Notes: generated from the sequence alone by a model not told the origin. 58,703 nucleotides of DNA from Paucilactobacillus nenjiangensis (GCF_005405445.1 NZ_BJEB01000002.1:1-58703); one strand, 5' to 3'; counted from the first letter of the stretch, positions 14,931-24,513 are shown. Numbers and translations: made by a program.

Positions 14931-15602
14931 CTACAAATCAGGGTCATGAATTGACTTAGCAATTACATTCACGGTTCCGTTCTCTTGTCGCGCAAACGTC
15001 AGCTTGCACGGAAGTATCTCGTCATTATTCAAATGCGTCACCCACTCAAAGCAGTCATCCGGTAACCGCCAAAATCTGGTCTGATCGCCCCACATCGTCG
15101 TCATCCCCGGATACAAACTTCTGGTAACGTCATCAACATAGTGCCCCATCGACAACACCGACGCCGTCTGGTCCTCGGTTAAATTATTCACATCAAAAAA
15201 CCAATTGTCTTCTTTGCCAATCTGACGTTCCGCCCCAAACTGGTCGATTTCAATCATCACTCCATCAACCCCATAGGTCACATTGATCAACTCACCAATT
15301 TCACTTTCACACGGTGTAATCCACAACTCAAAATTTTGTTGGATTAAATCATAGGTCGCAATCGCCTCACCATACGGAATTGGTTTTGAATCGTGAACCG
15401 GGCTGCGCGTAAACGCTTGATACAAGTCCAACGCAATTTCCTGTTGGTCTGTTTTATTGGTAATCAAAGTCAGCGCTTCATCTGAATTTGAAGTCAACTC
15501 CAATTTTAGTTCATAATTTTGATACTTAAACCCCTTAATCATCTGTCGATCAAACGCCGAACGAAATCGAACTCGATAAACCTCATTCTCTAATTTAGCC
15601 AT
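14931..15602 (-). CDS. Hypothetical protein next to DUF3800 gene
   Basis: A 223-aa protein I do not recognise. It is soluble, acidic, rich in tryptophan and aspartate, with no signal peptide or membrane helix. Segments such as YRVRFRSAFDRQMIKGFKY near the start and TMWGDQTRFWRLPDDCFEW near residue 170 are distinctive. GAGGGAGA gives a clear ribosome binding site before the ATG. It lies upstream of the DUF3800 gene in the same direction and may share a transcript with it; function unknown. Confidence 0.75.
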   Translation of the reverse strand: MAKLENEVYRVRFRSAFDRQMIKGFKYQNYELKLELTSNSDEALTLITNKTDQQEIALDLYQAFTRSPVHDSKPIPYGEAIATYDLIQQNFELWITPCESEIGELINVTYGVDGVMIEIDQFGAERQIGKEDNWFFDVNNLTEDQTASVLSMGHYVDDVTRSLYPGMTTMWGDQTRFWRLPDDCFEWVTHLNNDEILPCKLTFARQENGTVNVIAKSIHDPDL

Positions 15603-15706
15603 GAGTTACGTCTCCCTCCACTAGTTGAAATATCATCATTCCTTTTGATACCCACATTTTAGTACTTAAAGTGGCCAAACTATGACCAAAAAGGCCGAAA
15701 AATAAG

Positions 15707-15735
15707 TTGTTTTTATTTATTAAACAAGGTATGAT
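15707..15735 (+). promoter_or_regulatory. Promoter of the 15776 gene
   Basis: TTGTTT (15707-15712), 17 bases, TATGAT (15730-15735). Confidence 0.6.
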
Positions 15736-15775
15736 TAAACTATAGAACATGCGTTCGTATTTAAGGAGATGTATC

Positions 15776-16096
15776 ATGATAGCAATAGCAGAACTAGATC
15801 AATTCATCGACAAAGGTAGTCGTGCCAAAGACACCTTCTACGAAAAAGCATTAGTGTATCAACAAGCTAAAAATATGAAACGGCAACCGGCCAAGCGTTG
15901 GAATGACACTAAAGTTGACCGCGCTGTCGATAAGATGTGGGCAGAGATTCTCGATAGCGTGCTGACTAAAGTTGAAAACGCCATGCAACGCCGCTCCAAC
16001 CCATTTGGTGATGATTGGCAAAAGTTTATGAACGCCAATGAGATTCTTGAAAGCTTAGAGGAATCAATGAGTGAATTGAGCTTTACAGAAGAATAA
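15776..16096 (+). CDS. Small hypothetical helical protein
   Basis: A 106-aa charged, mostly helical protein, unrecognised. It is rich in Lys, Arg and Glu (for example KNMKRQPAKRWNDTKVDRAVDKMW), has no cysteines, and no membrane segment. AAGGAG precedes the ATG, its own promoter lies upstream, and a strong terminator follows, so it is a single-gene unit. It is divergent from the 14931/DUF3800 pair. Confidence 0.8.
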   Translation: MIAIAELDQFIDKGSRAKDTFYEKALVYQQAKNMKRQPAKRWNDTKVDRAVDKMWAEILDSVLTKVENAMQRRSNPFGDDWQKFMNANEILESLEESMSELSFTEE

Positions 16097-16107
16097 TCAA
16101 GCGACAC

Positions 16108-16141
16108 AAAAAGTCCGACGAAAATATTCGCCGGACTTTTG
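16108..16141. terminator. Bidirectional terminator between convergent genes
   Basis: AAAAAGTCCGACGAA faces TTCGCCGGACTTTT with loop AATA, one mismatch. It serves the 15776 gene and the CPBP gene. Confidence 0.9.
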
Positions 16142-16888
16142 TTAGCTTAATACTTCTACTAAGAAAATAATGGTAAAACCAATTTGATCAAATAAATAAT
16201 GCATCGTGAACGGAATCAAAATGTTCTTCGAACGAATAAAGGCGGCCGTTAAGAAGAATCTGGCTGGACCAATCAAGAGAAACATTTGTGCCAAATTACC
16301 ATTGTAGGCATTGTAGTGAATCGCACCAAACAGCAAGATTGAAATCAACAACCCACCATAAATACTGGCGCTTCGTGAGAGCTTAAACTGTTTCTGCAAC
16401 ACAACCGCGAAGCCAATGAATACAAAGACACTGAAAAGTTCCTCATTCATTAAGTTAACTGAATCAGTCCCATAATTGATTAACAGCCGACTCAAGGTCA
16501 TATTTTGTATATTCGCATGGCCATTGGTTTTCAGCCCCATCAGGTGAATTAACGTTTGCGCAACCTGCGTAAAAATCGCATAATCAATAAAATAAACCAG
16601 CCAAGTTTTTAGATTCGACTTCGACCAAAATTTTGATTGAATTAGCACCTTAAAATTAGCTTGCGTTGTTACTTTTAAAGCGACAATCATCAAGATTAAA
16701 GGAATTAAACTCACAAAAATAAAATATACGAATTGATTTGGATTATTTGGTGACAGATAATCCATTAATAAAATGGCACCCATAATCACTGAACCCACTA
16801 AGGCTAACAATAGTCCCCGTGACGCGGACAGATTCGAATCTACTAATGGGATTTTACGCTGTTCACTGTTTCGTTCAAAAATCGTCAT
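16142..16888 (-). CDS. CPBP-family intramembrane protein (Abi-like)
   Basis: A 248-aa polytopic membrane protein, about 6-7 helices, of the CPBP (CAAX protease and bacteriocin-processing, formerly Abi) family. The three motifs are partly present: the glutamate pair in MNEELF near residue 147, FGAIHYNAYNG near residue 189, and HYLFDQ near residue 232. The arginine normally four residues after EE is absent here (EELFSVF), so protease activity is doubtful. Relatives in lactobacilli confer bacteriocin self-immunity. GGGAGAA before the inner ATG fixes the start over one eleven codons upstream. Confidence 0.85.
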   Translation of the reverse strand: MTIFERNSEQRKIPLVDSNLSASRGLLLALVGSVIMGAILLMDYLSPNNPNQFVYFIFVSLIPLILMIVALKVTTQANFKVLIQSKFWSKSNLKTWLVYFIDYAIFTQVAQTLIHLMGLKTNGHANIQNMTLSRLLINYGTDSVNLMNEELFSVFVFIGFAVVLQKQFKLSRSASIYGGLLISILLFGAIHYNAYNGNLAQMFLLIGPARFFLTAAFIRSKNILIPFTMHYLFDQIGFTIIFLVEVLS

Positions 16889-16986
16889 CTTACTTCTCCC
16901 AGTGTTTTTCTTAATCATCACCTTAGCACTGGCAATTAAGAGAAGCGACAGTTTTGCTCAATCGCGGATAACTAATGACCACTTTA

Positions 16987-17673
16987 TCAATCAGTGTATT
17001 CTAACATCACATCGTTATATTCAGATGGTACATTACCGGCATAATTTGGCGTTGCCAACGACATGCCTCCTTGCTTATTGTAAAAGAGATATGCCACGTT
17101 TCCTACATATTTAGACGCTCCATCTTGATTACCTCCGGCGACTGAATTGATGGTAACTGCCGTATCAACCTTCACCGTCCGAATCGCATTGTTTCCATGA
17201 CTGAACACCCGAACTTGTTTCGTTGGAATGCTTTGGATTGTCGCATTCACTATATCTGGTGCTGCACTATCAGGATATTGTTGGTAACTAATACTAATCA
17301 CATAATTAGATCCACTCCCACTAGTGAAATCAAAATTACTAGGTGTATTCACACCCTTAATAGTAAATGACTTCCCCGCCAATGACGCTGCATCGACCGC
17401 ATAACTGGTTTCCGTATTAGTGGAACTAGAAGCTGCTGCTTTACTGCTTGAATGACGGTTAGTTTTCACACTTGAAGACGCTTTGGAACTTTTAGAGCTC
17501 GAGCGAAAAAGGCTGACACTGTGCTGGCTACTTTCGGACTCTTTCTTACTTGAATTTGATACCACAAAAACAATGATTAAAACTCCAACCACCAACATTG
17601 CCAACGCAATAATAAACTTTTTCTTTCCACCATTTGGACGTTTATTTTTTGAAACCCGACTTTCTTCTGGCAT
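16987..17673 (-). CDS. Membrane-anchored protein with Ser-rich linker
   Basis: A 228-aa protein, unrecognised beyond architecture. A basic cytoplasmic N-terminus (residues 1-19) leads to one membrane helix (about 20-39), then a serine/lysine-rich linker (about 40-90), then a globular extracellular domain of about 130 residues (SLAGKSFTIKGVNTPSNFDF through MLEYTD). There is no lipobox or sortase signal. It is probably an N-terminally anchored surface protein. The C-terminal domain resembles DUF4767-like lactobacillus domains in layout, but I cannot confirm this. Confidence 0.75.
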   Translation of the reverse strand: MPEESRVSKNKRPNGGKKKFIIALAMLVVGVLIIVFVVSNSSKKESESSQHSVSLFRSSSKSSKASSSVKTNRHSSSKAAASSSTNTETSYAVDAASLAGKSFTIKGVNTPSNFDFTSGSGSNYVISISYQQYPDSAAPDIVNATIQSIPTKQVRVFSHGNNAIRTVKVDTAVTINSVAGGNQDGASKYVGNVAYLFYNKQGGMSLATPNYAGNVPSEYNDVMLEYTD

Positions 17674-17845
17674 AATTTTATTCCTCCAATTATTCGTAAA
17701 ATACTATCTTGGCATTAATATATCATAACTAGTGAATTAAAATCTCATTCCAATCCGCATTATTATTTGTGAATATCTAAATTAGTTACATCTGCCTGTC
17801 TAAAATAGATATAATGGTAGTAACGATTTACTGGAGGTTATATAC

Positions 17846-18025
17846 ATGGGCACATTTTTCTCAATTCTATTTTTAATTTCAATGGTCATTACCATTATTT
17901 ACGCACTAATTTTAATCTGGTCATATGCACAACACGAACCGAACTTTGCCACTCCTCAAATAACAGCTATCTTGGCAGTTATTACGGTGGTGCTCTTCAT
18001 ACTTGGTACGTTAACATCTAAATAA
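17846..18025 (+). CDS. Small two-helix membrane protein (59 aa)
   Basis: A 59-aa protein with two hydrophobic helices (about residues 3-27 and 39-57) around a short polar loop (SYAQHEPNFATPQ). GGAGG lies 9 bases before the ATG, and TTACAT with an 18-base spacer to TATAAT lies about 40 bases upstream. A perfect terminator follows at 18041. The combination of promoter, ribosome binding site and terminator makes it a genuine gene in spite of its size. Function unknown. Confidence 0.8.
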   Translation: MGTFFSILFLISMVITIIYALILIWSYAQHEPNFATPQITAILAVITVVLFILGTLTSK

Positions 18026-18040
18026 TTTATGCGGTTTTAT

Positions 18041-18080
18041 AATAAAGGAGGTATCTCGAATGTGAGATATCTCCTTTATT
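18041..18080 (+). terminator. Terminator after the 59-aa gene
   Basis: AATAAAGGAGGTATCTC faces GAGATATCTCCTTTATT with a 6-base loop; the 17-base stem has a single G-T pair. Confidence 0.9.
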
Positions 18081-18469
18081 TATTATCAATCACTATATTG
18101 ATTGATTGGTTTTATCACACATAAATTTTAAAATACTAGTTTATTTAAATGATTAACACTTAATTATCATGACAAAGCCTTTGTTTATTGGAAAGTAAGT
18201 ATTAAACAAAAATAATTGTTTTATTTATCGATAAAAATATATAGTGGTATCTGCATTTTGAAATATTTTATACTATTTACTAAAAAAACTATTTTCACAG
18301 TATTTATATTTTTTTGTTGCTTATATTTGAATCCCAAAGTATTATTTAAATATAATAGTTTTTTTATAAAGTTTTATTTCCTTTTAATTGGTTTATTTTT
18401 ACTAAACATATGTCCAAATCCTAATGACATTAAACTTTGGTAATTAAAAACTTTGGAGGAATTGGTATT
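18081..18469. other. Very AT-rich gap without recognised gene
   Basis: Nearly 390 bases of very AT-rich sequence. One open frame (18216-18443) exists but it has no ribosome binding site, begins at TTG and has low-complexity Phe/Ile/Leu/Lys composition, as chance AT-rich frames do. The promoter of the following gene should lie in the last 100 bases, but I see no clear boxes. Confidence 0.5.
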
Positions 18470-19048
18470 ATGTCTAAGAAAATTACGGATGAAGATGGTA
18501 ACAAATACGTTCAAAAGAAACCATTTTATAAGCGGGTATGGTTTTGGTTAGTTGTTGTAGTTCTTGTAATCATTGCATTTTCAAGTATGGGTGGCAGTTC
18601 TTCAAGCAGCTCGTCAGACAAGACTACAAAATCATCAAGTTCAACCGCCGACAAGGTCTTAACGAAAACATATAATGTTGGCGACACCGTTTCATATAAG
18701 GGTTACGAAATAAAAGTAAATAGTGTCGATTTTAATCAAGGTAGCGAATTTAATACTCCTGATTCGGGCAAACAATATGTTGTTTGCAACGTAACTATTA
18801 CTAATAAAACCTCAGATAGTCAGGATTACAATCCTTATGACTTTAAATTAAATGCTGATGGAAACAATACGGATTTCGATGAAATAAATACCGACATCGA
18901 TAATACTTTAAACTCAGGCTCTTTAGACAAAGATGCATCTGTAACTGGTAATCTGGTTGGTCAAGCAAATACATCTGTCACCAAGTTACAATTGCAATAT
19001 AAAGCATCAATATGGAACGATAAAACTGTTGATTTTAATTTAAAATAA
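18470..19048 (+). CDS. DUF4352-like membrane-anchored protein
   Basis: A 192-aa protein: cytoplasmic N-terminus (1-22), one membrane helix (about 23-40), a serine-rich spacer (about 42-65), and an extracellular immunoglobulin-like domain of the DUF4352 kind (YNVGDTVSYKGYEIKVNSVDF ... YVVCNVTITNKTSDSQDY). GGAGG precedes the ATG. There is no lipobox. Similar proteins occur on cell surfaces of lactobacilli; their ligands are unknown. The overall plan mirrors the 16987 protein, though the domains differ. Confidence 0.8.
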   Translation: MSKKITDEDGNKYVQKKPFYKRVWFWLVVVVLVIIAFSSMGGSSSSSSSDKTTKSSSSTADKVLTKTYNVGDTVSYKGYEIKVNSVDFNQGSEFNTPDSGKQYVVCNVTITNKTSDSQDYNPYDFKLNADGNNTDFDEINTDIDNTLNSGSLDKDASVTGNLVGQANTSVTKLQLQYKASIWNDKTVDFNLK

Positions 19049-19053
19049 TAACA

Positions 19054-19104
19054 AAAGAGCGATCCATCTATTGGAATACAAAATTCCAATAGATGGGTCG
19101 CTTT
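19054..19104. terminator. Long-stem terminator between DUF4352 gene and lepA
   Basis: AAAGAGCGATCCATCTATTG continues to a loop ACAAA and is answered by CAATAGATGGGTCGCTTT. The stem is over 20 base pairs with one G-T pair and lies between convergent genes. Confidence 0.9.
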
Positions 19105-19124
19105 AATTTGTTAAATGAAACTTA

Positions 19125-20963
19125 TTATTTCTTACCTTGGTCGTCCTCACCAGTTTGTAAAACTGTCATGAAGGCTTCTTGAGGTACTTCGACGGTACCG
19201 ATAGATTTCATTCTCTTCTTACCTTTTTTCTGTTTGTCGAGCAATTTAGCACGACGATCAGGATCACCGGTATGAATTTTGGCGGTAACGTCTTTACGGT
19301 AAGCTTTGATATTGGTACGGGCGATAATTTTGGCACCAATTGCTGCTTGAACGGGAATTTCAAAGTTAGAACGTGGGATGATTTTCTTCAAACGTGAAGT
19401 AATATCACGTCCACGTGCTTCGGCAAATTCACGGTGAGCAATGAAACTCAAGGCATCGACTTTATCACCATTCAACAAAATATCGATTTTAACTAATTCG
19501 CTTGGACGATATTCTTCTATTTCATAATCTAACGAAGCATACCCCTTGGTGCTACTCTTCAACTTATCAAAGAAATCAAAGATGATTTCTGACAATGGAA
19601 TATGATACTTCACGTTAACTCGGATATCATCTAGATAATCCATCGTTTCAAAAATCCCACGTTTCCGTTGTGCTAGTTCCATCACGGCCCCAACGTATTC
19701 GTTAGGGACGATAATTTGTGCGAACACATATGGTTCATTAATAGCGCTGATTTCAGAAGCATCTGGCATATCAGATGGGTTTTCAACAATCTTTTCGCCA
19801 CCATCATTTAAGTCAACTTTATAAGTAACTGATGGTGCCGTTGTAATCAAATCTAAGTTAAATTCACGTTCCAATCGTTCTTGAACCACATCCATATGCA
19901 AGAGTCCTAGGAATCCACAACGGAAGCCAAAGCCTAAAGCCGTCGATGATTCAGGTTCAAACGTTAATGCTGCATCATTTAATTGCAGTTTTTCCAAAGC
20001 TTCACGTAAATCAACAAACTTAGCGTTGTCAGTTGGATACAAACCTGAATAGACCATTGGTGTCATCTTCCGATAACCCTCTAATGGCGAATCGGTTGGG
20101 TGATTAGCATTGGTAATCGTATCACCGACTGAAGTCTCTTGGATGTCTTTGATGCTAGCGGTAATATAACCAACATCCCCAGCCATCAATAATTCACTCT
20201 TGATTGGTTTAGGTGAGTTAACTCCCACTTCGACGACTTCATATTCAGCACCACTATTCATTAACCGAATTTTGTCGCCTGGTTTAACCGTTCCTTCTTT
20301 AATTCGAACACTTAAAACGACACCACGATATTCATCGTAAATTGAATCAAAAATCAAGGCTTTCAAAGGTGCTTCCAAATCACCATCTGGTGCAGGAATA
20401 TCAGTCACCACTCGTTCCAAGATCTCTTCAATTCCGATACCAGCTTTGGCGCTGGCTAAAATCGCATCAGAGGCATCTAAACCAATCTGATTTTCAATTT
20501 GTCCCTTAACCATCTCAGGATCAGCGGATGGTAAATCAATTTTGTTAATGACTGGAATAATTTCCAAATCATTATCCAAAGCTAAGTAAACGTTGGCTAA
20601 GGTTTGAGCTTCGACACCTTGGGCAGCATCAACCACCAAAATGGCACCTTCACAGGCAGCCAAAGAACGTGAAACTTCATATGAAAAGTCCACGTGTCCT
20701 GGGGTATCAATTAAATGGAATATATATGTTTCGCCATCTTCAGCTTTATAACTGAGGGCCACCGCGTTCAACTTAATCGTAATGCCACGTTCGCGTTCCA
20801 AATCCATCGTATCAAGCAATTGTGCTTGCATTTCCCGCTTTGAAACCGTATCTGTCAGTTCCAAGATGCGGTCTGCCAACGTTGATTTACCATGATCAAT
20901 ATGCGCCACAATCGAAAAATTCCGGATGTGACTTTGTCGTTCTTTCATTTCTTCTAAGGTCAT
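19125..20963 (-). CDS. lepA: Elongation factor 4 (LepA)
   Basis: A 612-aa translational GTPase that acts on stalled or mistranslocated ribosomes. The GTPase motifs are intact: AHIDHGKST (G1), DTPGHVDF (G3) and NKIDLP (G4). The EF-G-like domains follow, and the LepA-specific C-terminal domain ends at [19 protein letters not shown]. The start chosen is the ATG giving [16 protein letters not shown], matching relatives; ten codons upstream are open but not family-like. It has its own promoter. Confidence 0.97.
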   Translation of the reverse strand: MTLEEMKERQSHIRNFSIVAHIDHGKSTLADRILELTDTVSKREMQAQLLDTMDLERERGITIKLNAVALSYKAEDGETYIFHLIDTPGHVDFSYEVSRSLAACEGAILVVDAAQGVEAQTLANVYLALDNDLEIIPVINKIDLPSADPEMVKGQIENQIGLDASDAILASAKAGIGIEEILERVVTDIPAPDGDLEAPLKALIFDSIYDEYRGVVLSVRIKEGTVKPGDKIRLMNSGAEYEVVEVGVNSPKPIKSELLMAGDVGYITASIKDIQETSVGDTITNANHPTDSPLEGYRKMTPMVYSGLYPTDNAKFVDLREALEKLQLNDAALTFEPESSTALGFGFRCGFLGLLHMDVVQERLEREFNLDLITTAPSVTYKVDLNDGGEKIVENPSDMPDASEISAINEPYVFAQIIVPNEYVGAVMELAQRKRGIFETMDYLDDIRVNVKYHIPLSEIIFDFFDKLKSSTKGYASLDYEIEEYRPSELVKIDILLNGDKVDALSFIAHREFAEARGRDITSRLKKIIPRSNFEIPVQAAIGAKIIARTNIKAYRKDVTAKIHTGDPDRRAKLLDKQKKGKKRMKSIGTVEVPQEAFMTVLQTGEDDQGKK

Positions 20964-20998
20964 TTTGTTCTCACTTTCTCCGTGTATCGTCATGTACT

Positions 20999-21026
20999 AG
21001 TATACCATGATAGGAGCAGTTCACAA
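20999..21026 (-). promoter_or_regulatory. lepA promoter
   Basis: On the minus strand TTGTGA (21021-21026), 16 bases, TATACT (20999-21004). A GCAGTT/AACTGC stem overlapping the -35 box may terminate ribH transcripts weakly. Confidence 0.65.
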
Positions 21027-21064
21027 CGAGAAGAAACTGCAAGCAAATTCGAGTTTAATTCATA

Positions 21065-21529
21065 TTATTTAATCAACGAATTCAATGACATCATTTCTAA
21101 CAAGCTTTGCGCGACATCACTACCTTTGTTGCCGCTCTTCGCACCGGCACGATCAATAGCTTGCTCGATTGATTCTGTCGTTACCACACCAAAGACGACT
21201 GGCACATCAGCATTCAAACTCAGCTGACCAACCCCCTTCGCCACTTCATTACAAACCAGGTCGTAATGTGTGGTTGCCCCACGAATGACAGCTCCTAATG
21301 TAACGATGCCATCATATTTTTTCGTAGCCAACACTTTTTTGGTAATAAATGGAATTTCAAATGCTCCCGGCACCCAGTACACATCAATTTGATCAGCGTT
21401 CACACCGTGACGAGTCAGGGTATCTTGTGCCCCGGCTAATAACTTACTGGTGATAAAATCATTAAATCGTGCGACAACAATTGCTACCTTGGCATTTTGA
21501 TCATTAAATTGTCCTTCATAAACTGTCAT
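21065..21529 (-). CDS. ribH: 6,7-dimethyl-8-ribityllumazine synthase
   Basis: Penultimate step of riboflavin synthesis: condenses 5-amino-6-ribitylamino-uracil with dihydroxybutanone phosphate. The 154-aa protein has the usual fold, [17 protein letters not shown] at the N-terminus, VPGAFEIPF near residue 53, [12 protein letters not shown] with the active histidine near residue 88, and [11 protein letters not shown]. It is the last gene of the rib operon, 12 bases after ribBA. Confidence 0.96.
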   Translation of the reverse strand: MTVYEGQFNDQNAKVAIVVARFNDFITSKLLAGAQDTLTRHGVNADQIDVYWVPGAFEIPFITKKVLATKKYDGIVTLGAVIRGATTHYDLVCNEVAKGVGQLSLNADVPVVFGVVTTESIEQAIDRAGAKSGNKGSDVAQSLLEMMSLNSLIK

Positions 21530-21541
21530 CTTGCTTCTCCT

Positions 21542-22720
21542 TTAAATTGACAACATGTGATTAAATTTATGTTGTTTAGTTTGTAGATAATTTTTATTTT
21601 CTTGATAAATGGTCGTTTGTAACGGCAGTCGTGCTTGTATAGCAATCCCTGCATCTTCTAATTCGTCAATCTTTTCGGGATTATTCGTTAGCAACTTGAT
21701 TGTTCGTACTCCATTTGTTTGCAACAATTTCACGACCCAATCGTAATGGCGTTCATCAGGTTCAAATCCTAACGCTACATTGGCCTCGTAGGTATCCATC
21801 CCCGCTTCTTGCAGTTCATAGGCCTTTAACTTATTAACCAGGCCAATTCCCCGTCCTTCTTGGCGTAAATAGATGACTGCTCCAACACCATATTCTGCAA
21901 TTTGGCGCATTGCTTCATCAAGTTGCTCCCCACAATCACAACGATGAGAACCAAAGACATCACCAGTCATGCACTCTGAGTGGATTCGAATTAATGGTAC
22001 TTCAGCTGGATTAGTCCAATCACCCATCGATAACACTAATTGATTCTTACCTGTTTCGTCAGTGAAGGCTGTCAATTGAAAGTCTCCATACTGATTAGGT
22101 AATTTTACATCGGCCACTGGTGTCATCGCTTGTTGATTGAGATATGTTGTTAATTCAGCGATGGTTATCATTGTTAATTGCCATTCAACGGCGAGCTCAC
22201 GTAACTTAACGGTGCGGGCCATATGACCGTCATCAGCAAGAATTTCACATATATAGGCGGCGTCTTCACCAGCAAGTTTGGCTAAATCTATTGCTGCTTC
22301 GGTGTGACCATTTCGCTCACGGACCCCACCGTCTTTAGCGACTAACGGGAATAAATGCCCTGGTTGATAAAAATCACTGGCCTGGCTATCTGGTTGTGCG
22401 ACGGCTTTAATCGTCATCGCCCGGTCATAGGCTGACACACCTGTGGTGGTTGACTTGGCGTCAATTCCTGCCATAAAGGCTGTTCCAAACGCATCGTGAC
22501 TGTCACGTGCCATTGACTGAAGGCCTAATTGGGTTCCTTTTTGAGCCGTAACTGGGATACATAATAACCCACGTGCATGTTTAGTGATAAAGTTGATTTT
22601 TTCCGGAGTCACCTGACTCGCTAAACCGATAATGTCACCTTCACCTTCGCGGTCTTCATCATCTGCCACGACAATTAATTTTCCCTGCTTTAAATCTTCA
22701 ATTGCTTGTTCAACTTGCAT
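21542..22720 (-). CDS. ribBA: Bifunctional DHBP synthase / GTP cyclohydrolase II
   Basis: A 392-aa fusion supplying both riboflavin precursors. Residues 1-200 form 3,4-dihydroxy-2-butanone 4-phosphate synthase (VVADDEDREGEGDIIGLA, HTEAAIDLAKLAG). Residues 205-392 form GTP cyclohydrolase II, with the zinc cysteines in SECMTGDVFGSHRCDCGEQL and the catalytic RQEGRGIGL. It overlaps the end of ribE by 11 bases, so the two are translationally coupled. Confidence 0.96.
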   Translation of the reverse strand: MQVEQAIEDLKQGKLIVVADDEDREGEGDIIGLASQVTPEKINFITKHARGLLCIPVTAQKGTQLGLQSMARDSHDAFGTAFMAGIDAKSTTTGVSAYDRAMTIKAVAQPDSQASDFYQPGHLFPLVAKDGGVRERNGHTEAAIDLAKLAGEDAAYICEILADDGHMARTVKLRELAVEWQLTMITIAELTTYLNQQAMTPVADVKLPNQYGDFQLTAFTDETGKNQLVLSMGDWTNPAEVPLIRIHSECMTGDVFGSHRCDCGEQLDEAMRQIAEYGVGAVIYLRQEGRGIGLVNKLKAYELQEAGMDTYEANVALGFEPDERHYDWVVKLLQTNGVRTIKLLTNNPEKIDELEDAGIAIQARLPLQTTIYQENKNYLQTKQHKFNHMLSI

Positions 22721-23315
22721 AGGTTTTTCCTCCTAGTAATGACTGGACATATTTCGCTAACATATCCGTTTCTAGATTGACTTGATCACCAATTTTTAAT
22801 TGTCCAAAGTTAGTTTGTGTTAATGAATGTGGAATCAGCGAAATGGAAAATGCATTGGCTCCAACTGTTGCCACTGTCAAACTGGTCCCATTAATCGCAA
22901 TGGAACCTTCGGCGACAATTTGTCCTTGCAAACTTGCTGGATAGACAAAGGTCATTTGGACTGAATTTTCATTTTCTCTAATTATTTTGACTCTAGTGGT
23001 GGTATCAACATGCCCTGCCACAATATGGCCTTCAAACCGGCCGTTGGCAGGCATTGCTCGCTCTAAATTGACTCGTGCATCAAAAGCCAATTGTTTAAAG
23101 GTTGTTTTGTCAAACGTGGTTGGCATAACGTCAACGGTAAAATTACCTTCGTTGACTTGAATCGCTGTTAAACACACACCGTTAATAGCCATGCTGTCAC
23201 CAATTTGATAATCCTCTAATAGTTTGGAGTCCGCTGCAATGGTGACTTGAGCGTGCTGACCACTACGTTGAATTGATTTTAAGGTGCCGACTGCTTGAAT
23301 TAATCCGGTAAACAT
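22710..23315 (-). CDS. ribE: Riboflavin synthase alpha subunit
   Basis: A 201-aa riboflavin synthase that dismutates two lumazine molecules into riboflavin. Its two tandem lumazine-binding beta barrels are visible as MFTGLIQAVGTL with MAINGVCLTA, and GHIVAGHVDTTTRV with IAINGTSLTVA. It starts directly after the ribD stop, and its end overlaps ribBA. Confidence 0.96.
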   Translation of the reverse strand: MFTGLIQAVGTLKSIQRSGQHAQVTIAADSKLLEDYQIGDSMAINGVCLTAIQVNEGNFTVDVMPTTFDKTTFKQLAFDARVNLERAMPANGRFEGHIVAGHVDTTTRVKIIRENENSVQMTFVYPASLQGQIVAEGSIAINGTSLTVATVGANAFSISLIPHSLTQTNFGQLKIGDQVNLETDMLAKYVQSLLGGKTYAS

Positions 23316-24374
23316 TTATTCCACCCTCTCACTCACAATTCTGACATCATTGCCGAATTGCTGAACTGACTTTAGTTTCATTGCTTGACTAGTTGGATTG
23401 GCTTGGTTGCCTGAAAAAGATGGTATGCCACCGCTCCCAATCACTTCTGAACCAACATAAGTAATTAATTCATTAAATAAATTGGCTGCTAAAAACTGGT
23501 TGTGAATCTGGGCACCGCCTTCTACGTAAACCGACTGCACACCTTGCTTCGCCAAATATGAGACCACCGATTCAATCGTCCAAGTTTCATTTTCAAAGAG
23601 TTGGACATTCGATGACAATAGTTGATTAGTTTTTTTCGTTGTGAAAATCCAAGTTGGCGCTTGTGAGTTAAAAATGTTTAATTCTGGCCGATTCAAACAA
23701 CGTCCTTTGCGATCTAACACCACGCGAATGGATGGAAAGTTCGTTGCACCGCTGGCCAGTAAAGTTGGATTATCGACTAATACTGTTTCACTACCGACTA
23801 AAATGGCTTGAAACTCATTCCGCTCATCATGCACTTGTTGATTGACACTTGCACCCGTAATTTGAGTTCTCGTCCCAGATTGGGCGGTAATTTTACCGTC
23901 CAAACTAATCGCCTGTTTAAGCACAATATACGGTAAGTTATGTTCAAAATAATAGTTGTAATACGGGTTCAATGCTTGAACCGTTTGTCCCAGGTCATTA
24001 AAATCAACCTGAATTCCATGTTCTCTTAATTTTTGTGTGCCTTTCATTGATACGACTGGGTTAGGATCCGATTGGCCAATCACCACTCGGCTGACCCCGC
24101 TCGCTATCACGGCATCCACACATGGCGGTTGCTTACCAAAATGCGTGCAAGGTTCTAACGTCACATATAAAGTTGAATTCTTCAATTCTTCGAGGGTTGA
24201 ACAAGAATCAATTGCCATCCTTTCTGCATGTTTATCGCCATATCTGGCATGGTATCCACTGGCAATTACTTGCTTGTCTTTAACAAAAATTGCACCAACC
24301 AGTGGATTACGATAAGTCTTCCGCCGTCCTTTTTTTGCAAGGTCAACAGCTTGTTGCATATACAAATTATCCAT
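23316..24374 (-). CDS. ribD: Riboflavin deaminase/reductase
   Basis: First gene of the operon, 352 aa, carrying out the second and third pathway steps. The N-terminal deaminase has the zinc-binding HAERMAI and the TLEPCTHFGKQPPC motif. The C-terminal reductase (from about residue 145) includes VLKQAISLDGKITAQSG, the LVGSETVLVDNPTL segment and VEGGAQIHNQFL. The FMN riboswitch and terminator in front of it control the whole operon. Confidence 0.96.
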   Translation of the reverse strand: MDNLYMQQAVDLAKKGRRKTYRNPLVGAIFVKDKQVIASGYHARYGDKHAERMAIDSCSTLEELKNSTLYVTLEPCTHFGKQPPCVDAVIASGVSRVVIGQSDPNPVVSMKGTQKLREHGIQVDFNDLGQTVQALNPYYNYYFEHNLPYIVLKQAISLDGKITAQSGTRTQITGASVNQQVHDERNEFQAILVGSETVLVDNPTLLASGATNFPSIRVVLDRKGRCLNRPELNIFNSQAPTWIFTTKKTNQLLSSNVQLFENETWTIESVVSYLAKQGVQSVYVEGGAQIHNQFLAANLFNELITYVGSEVIGSGGIPSFSGNQANPTSQAMKLKSVQQFGNDVRIVSERVE

Positions 24375-24392
24375 TGTTATTCCCCTTTCTTG

Positions 24393-24431
24393 AAAAAATA
24401 AAAAGCCCCGTAGATTATCTCTACGAGGCTT
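24393..24431 (-). terminator. Riboswitch-controlled terminator before ribD
   Basis: On the minus strand AGCCTCGTAGA pairs with TCTACGGGGCT, then a T-rich run. It is the expression platform of the FMN riboswitch: FMN binding should favour this hairpin and stop transcription. Confidence 0.85.
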
Positions 24432-24513
24432 GACTAAATAGACTAGTTTAATGGATTAACGATTGCACGGATACAAAAAAAGCATCCAGTGCGACCATCA
24501 ATCGTCTTACACT

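Noticed and set aside
15595-15777. Minus-strand frame of 60 codons between divergent genes
   Set aside because: No ribosome binding site; overlaps promoter sequences of both flanking genes.
18216-18443. Open frame of 75 codons, hydrophobic
   Set aside because: Begins at TTG without ribosome binding site in very AT-rich DNA; composition is what AT-rich non-coding sequence gives by chance.
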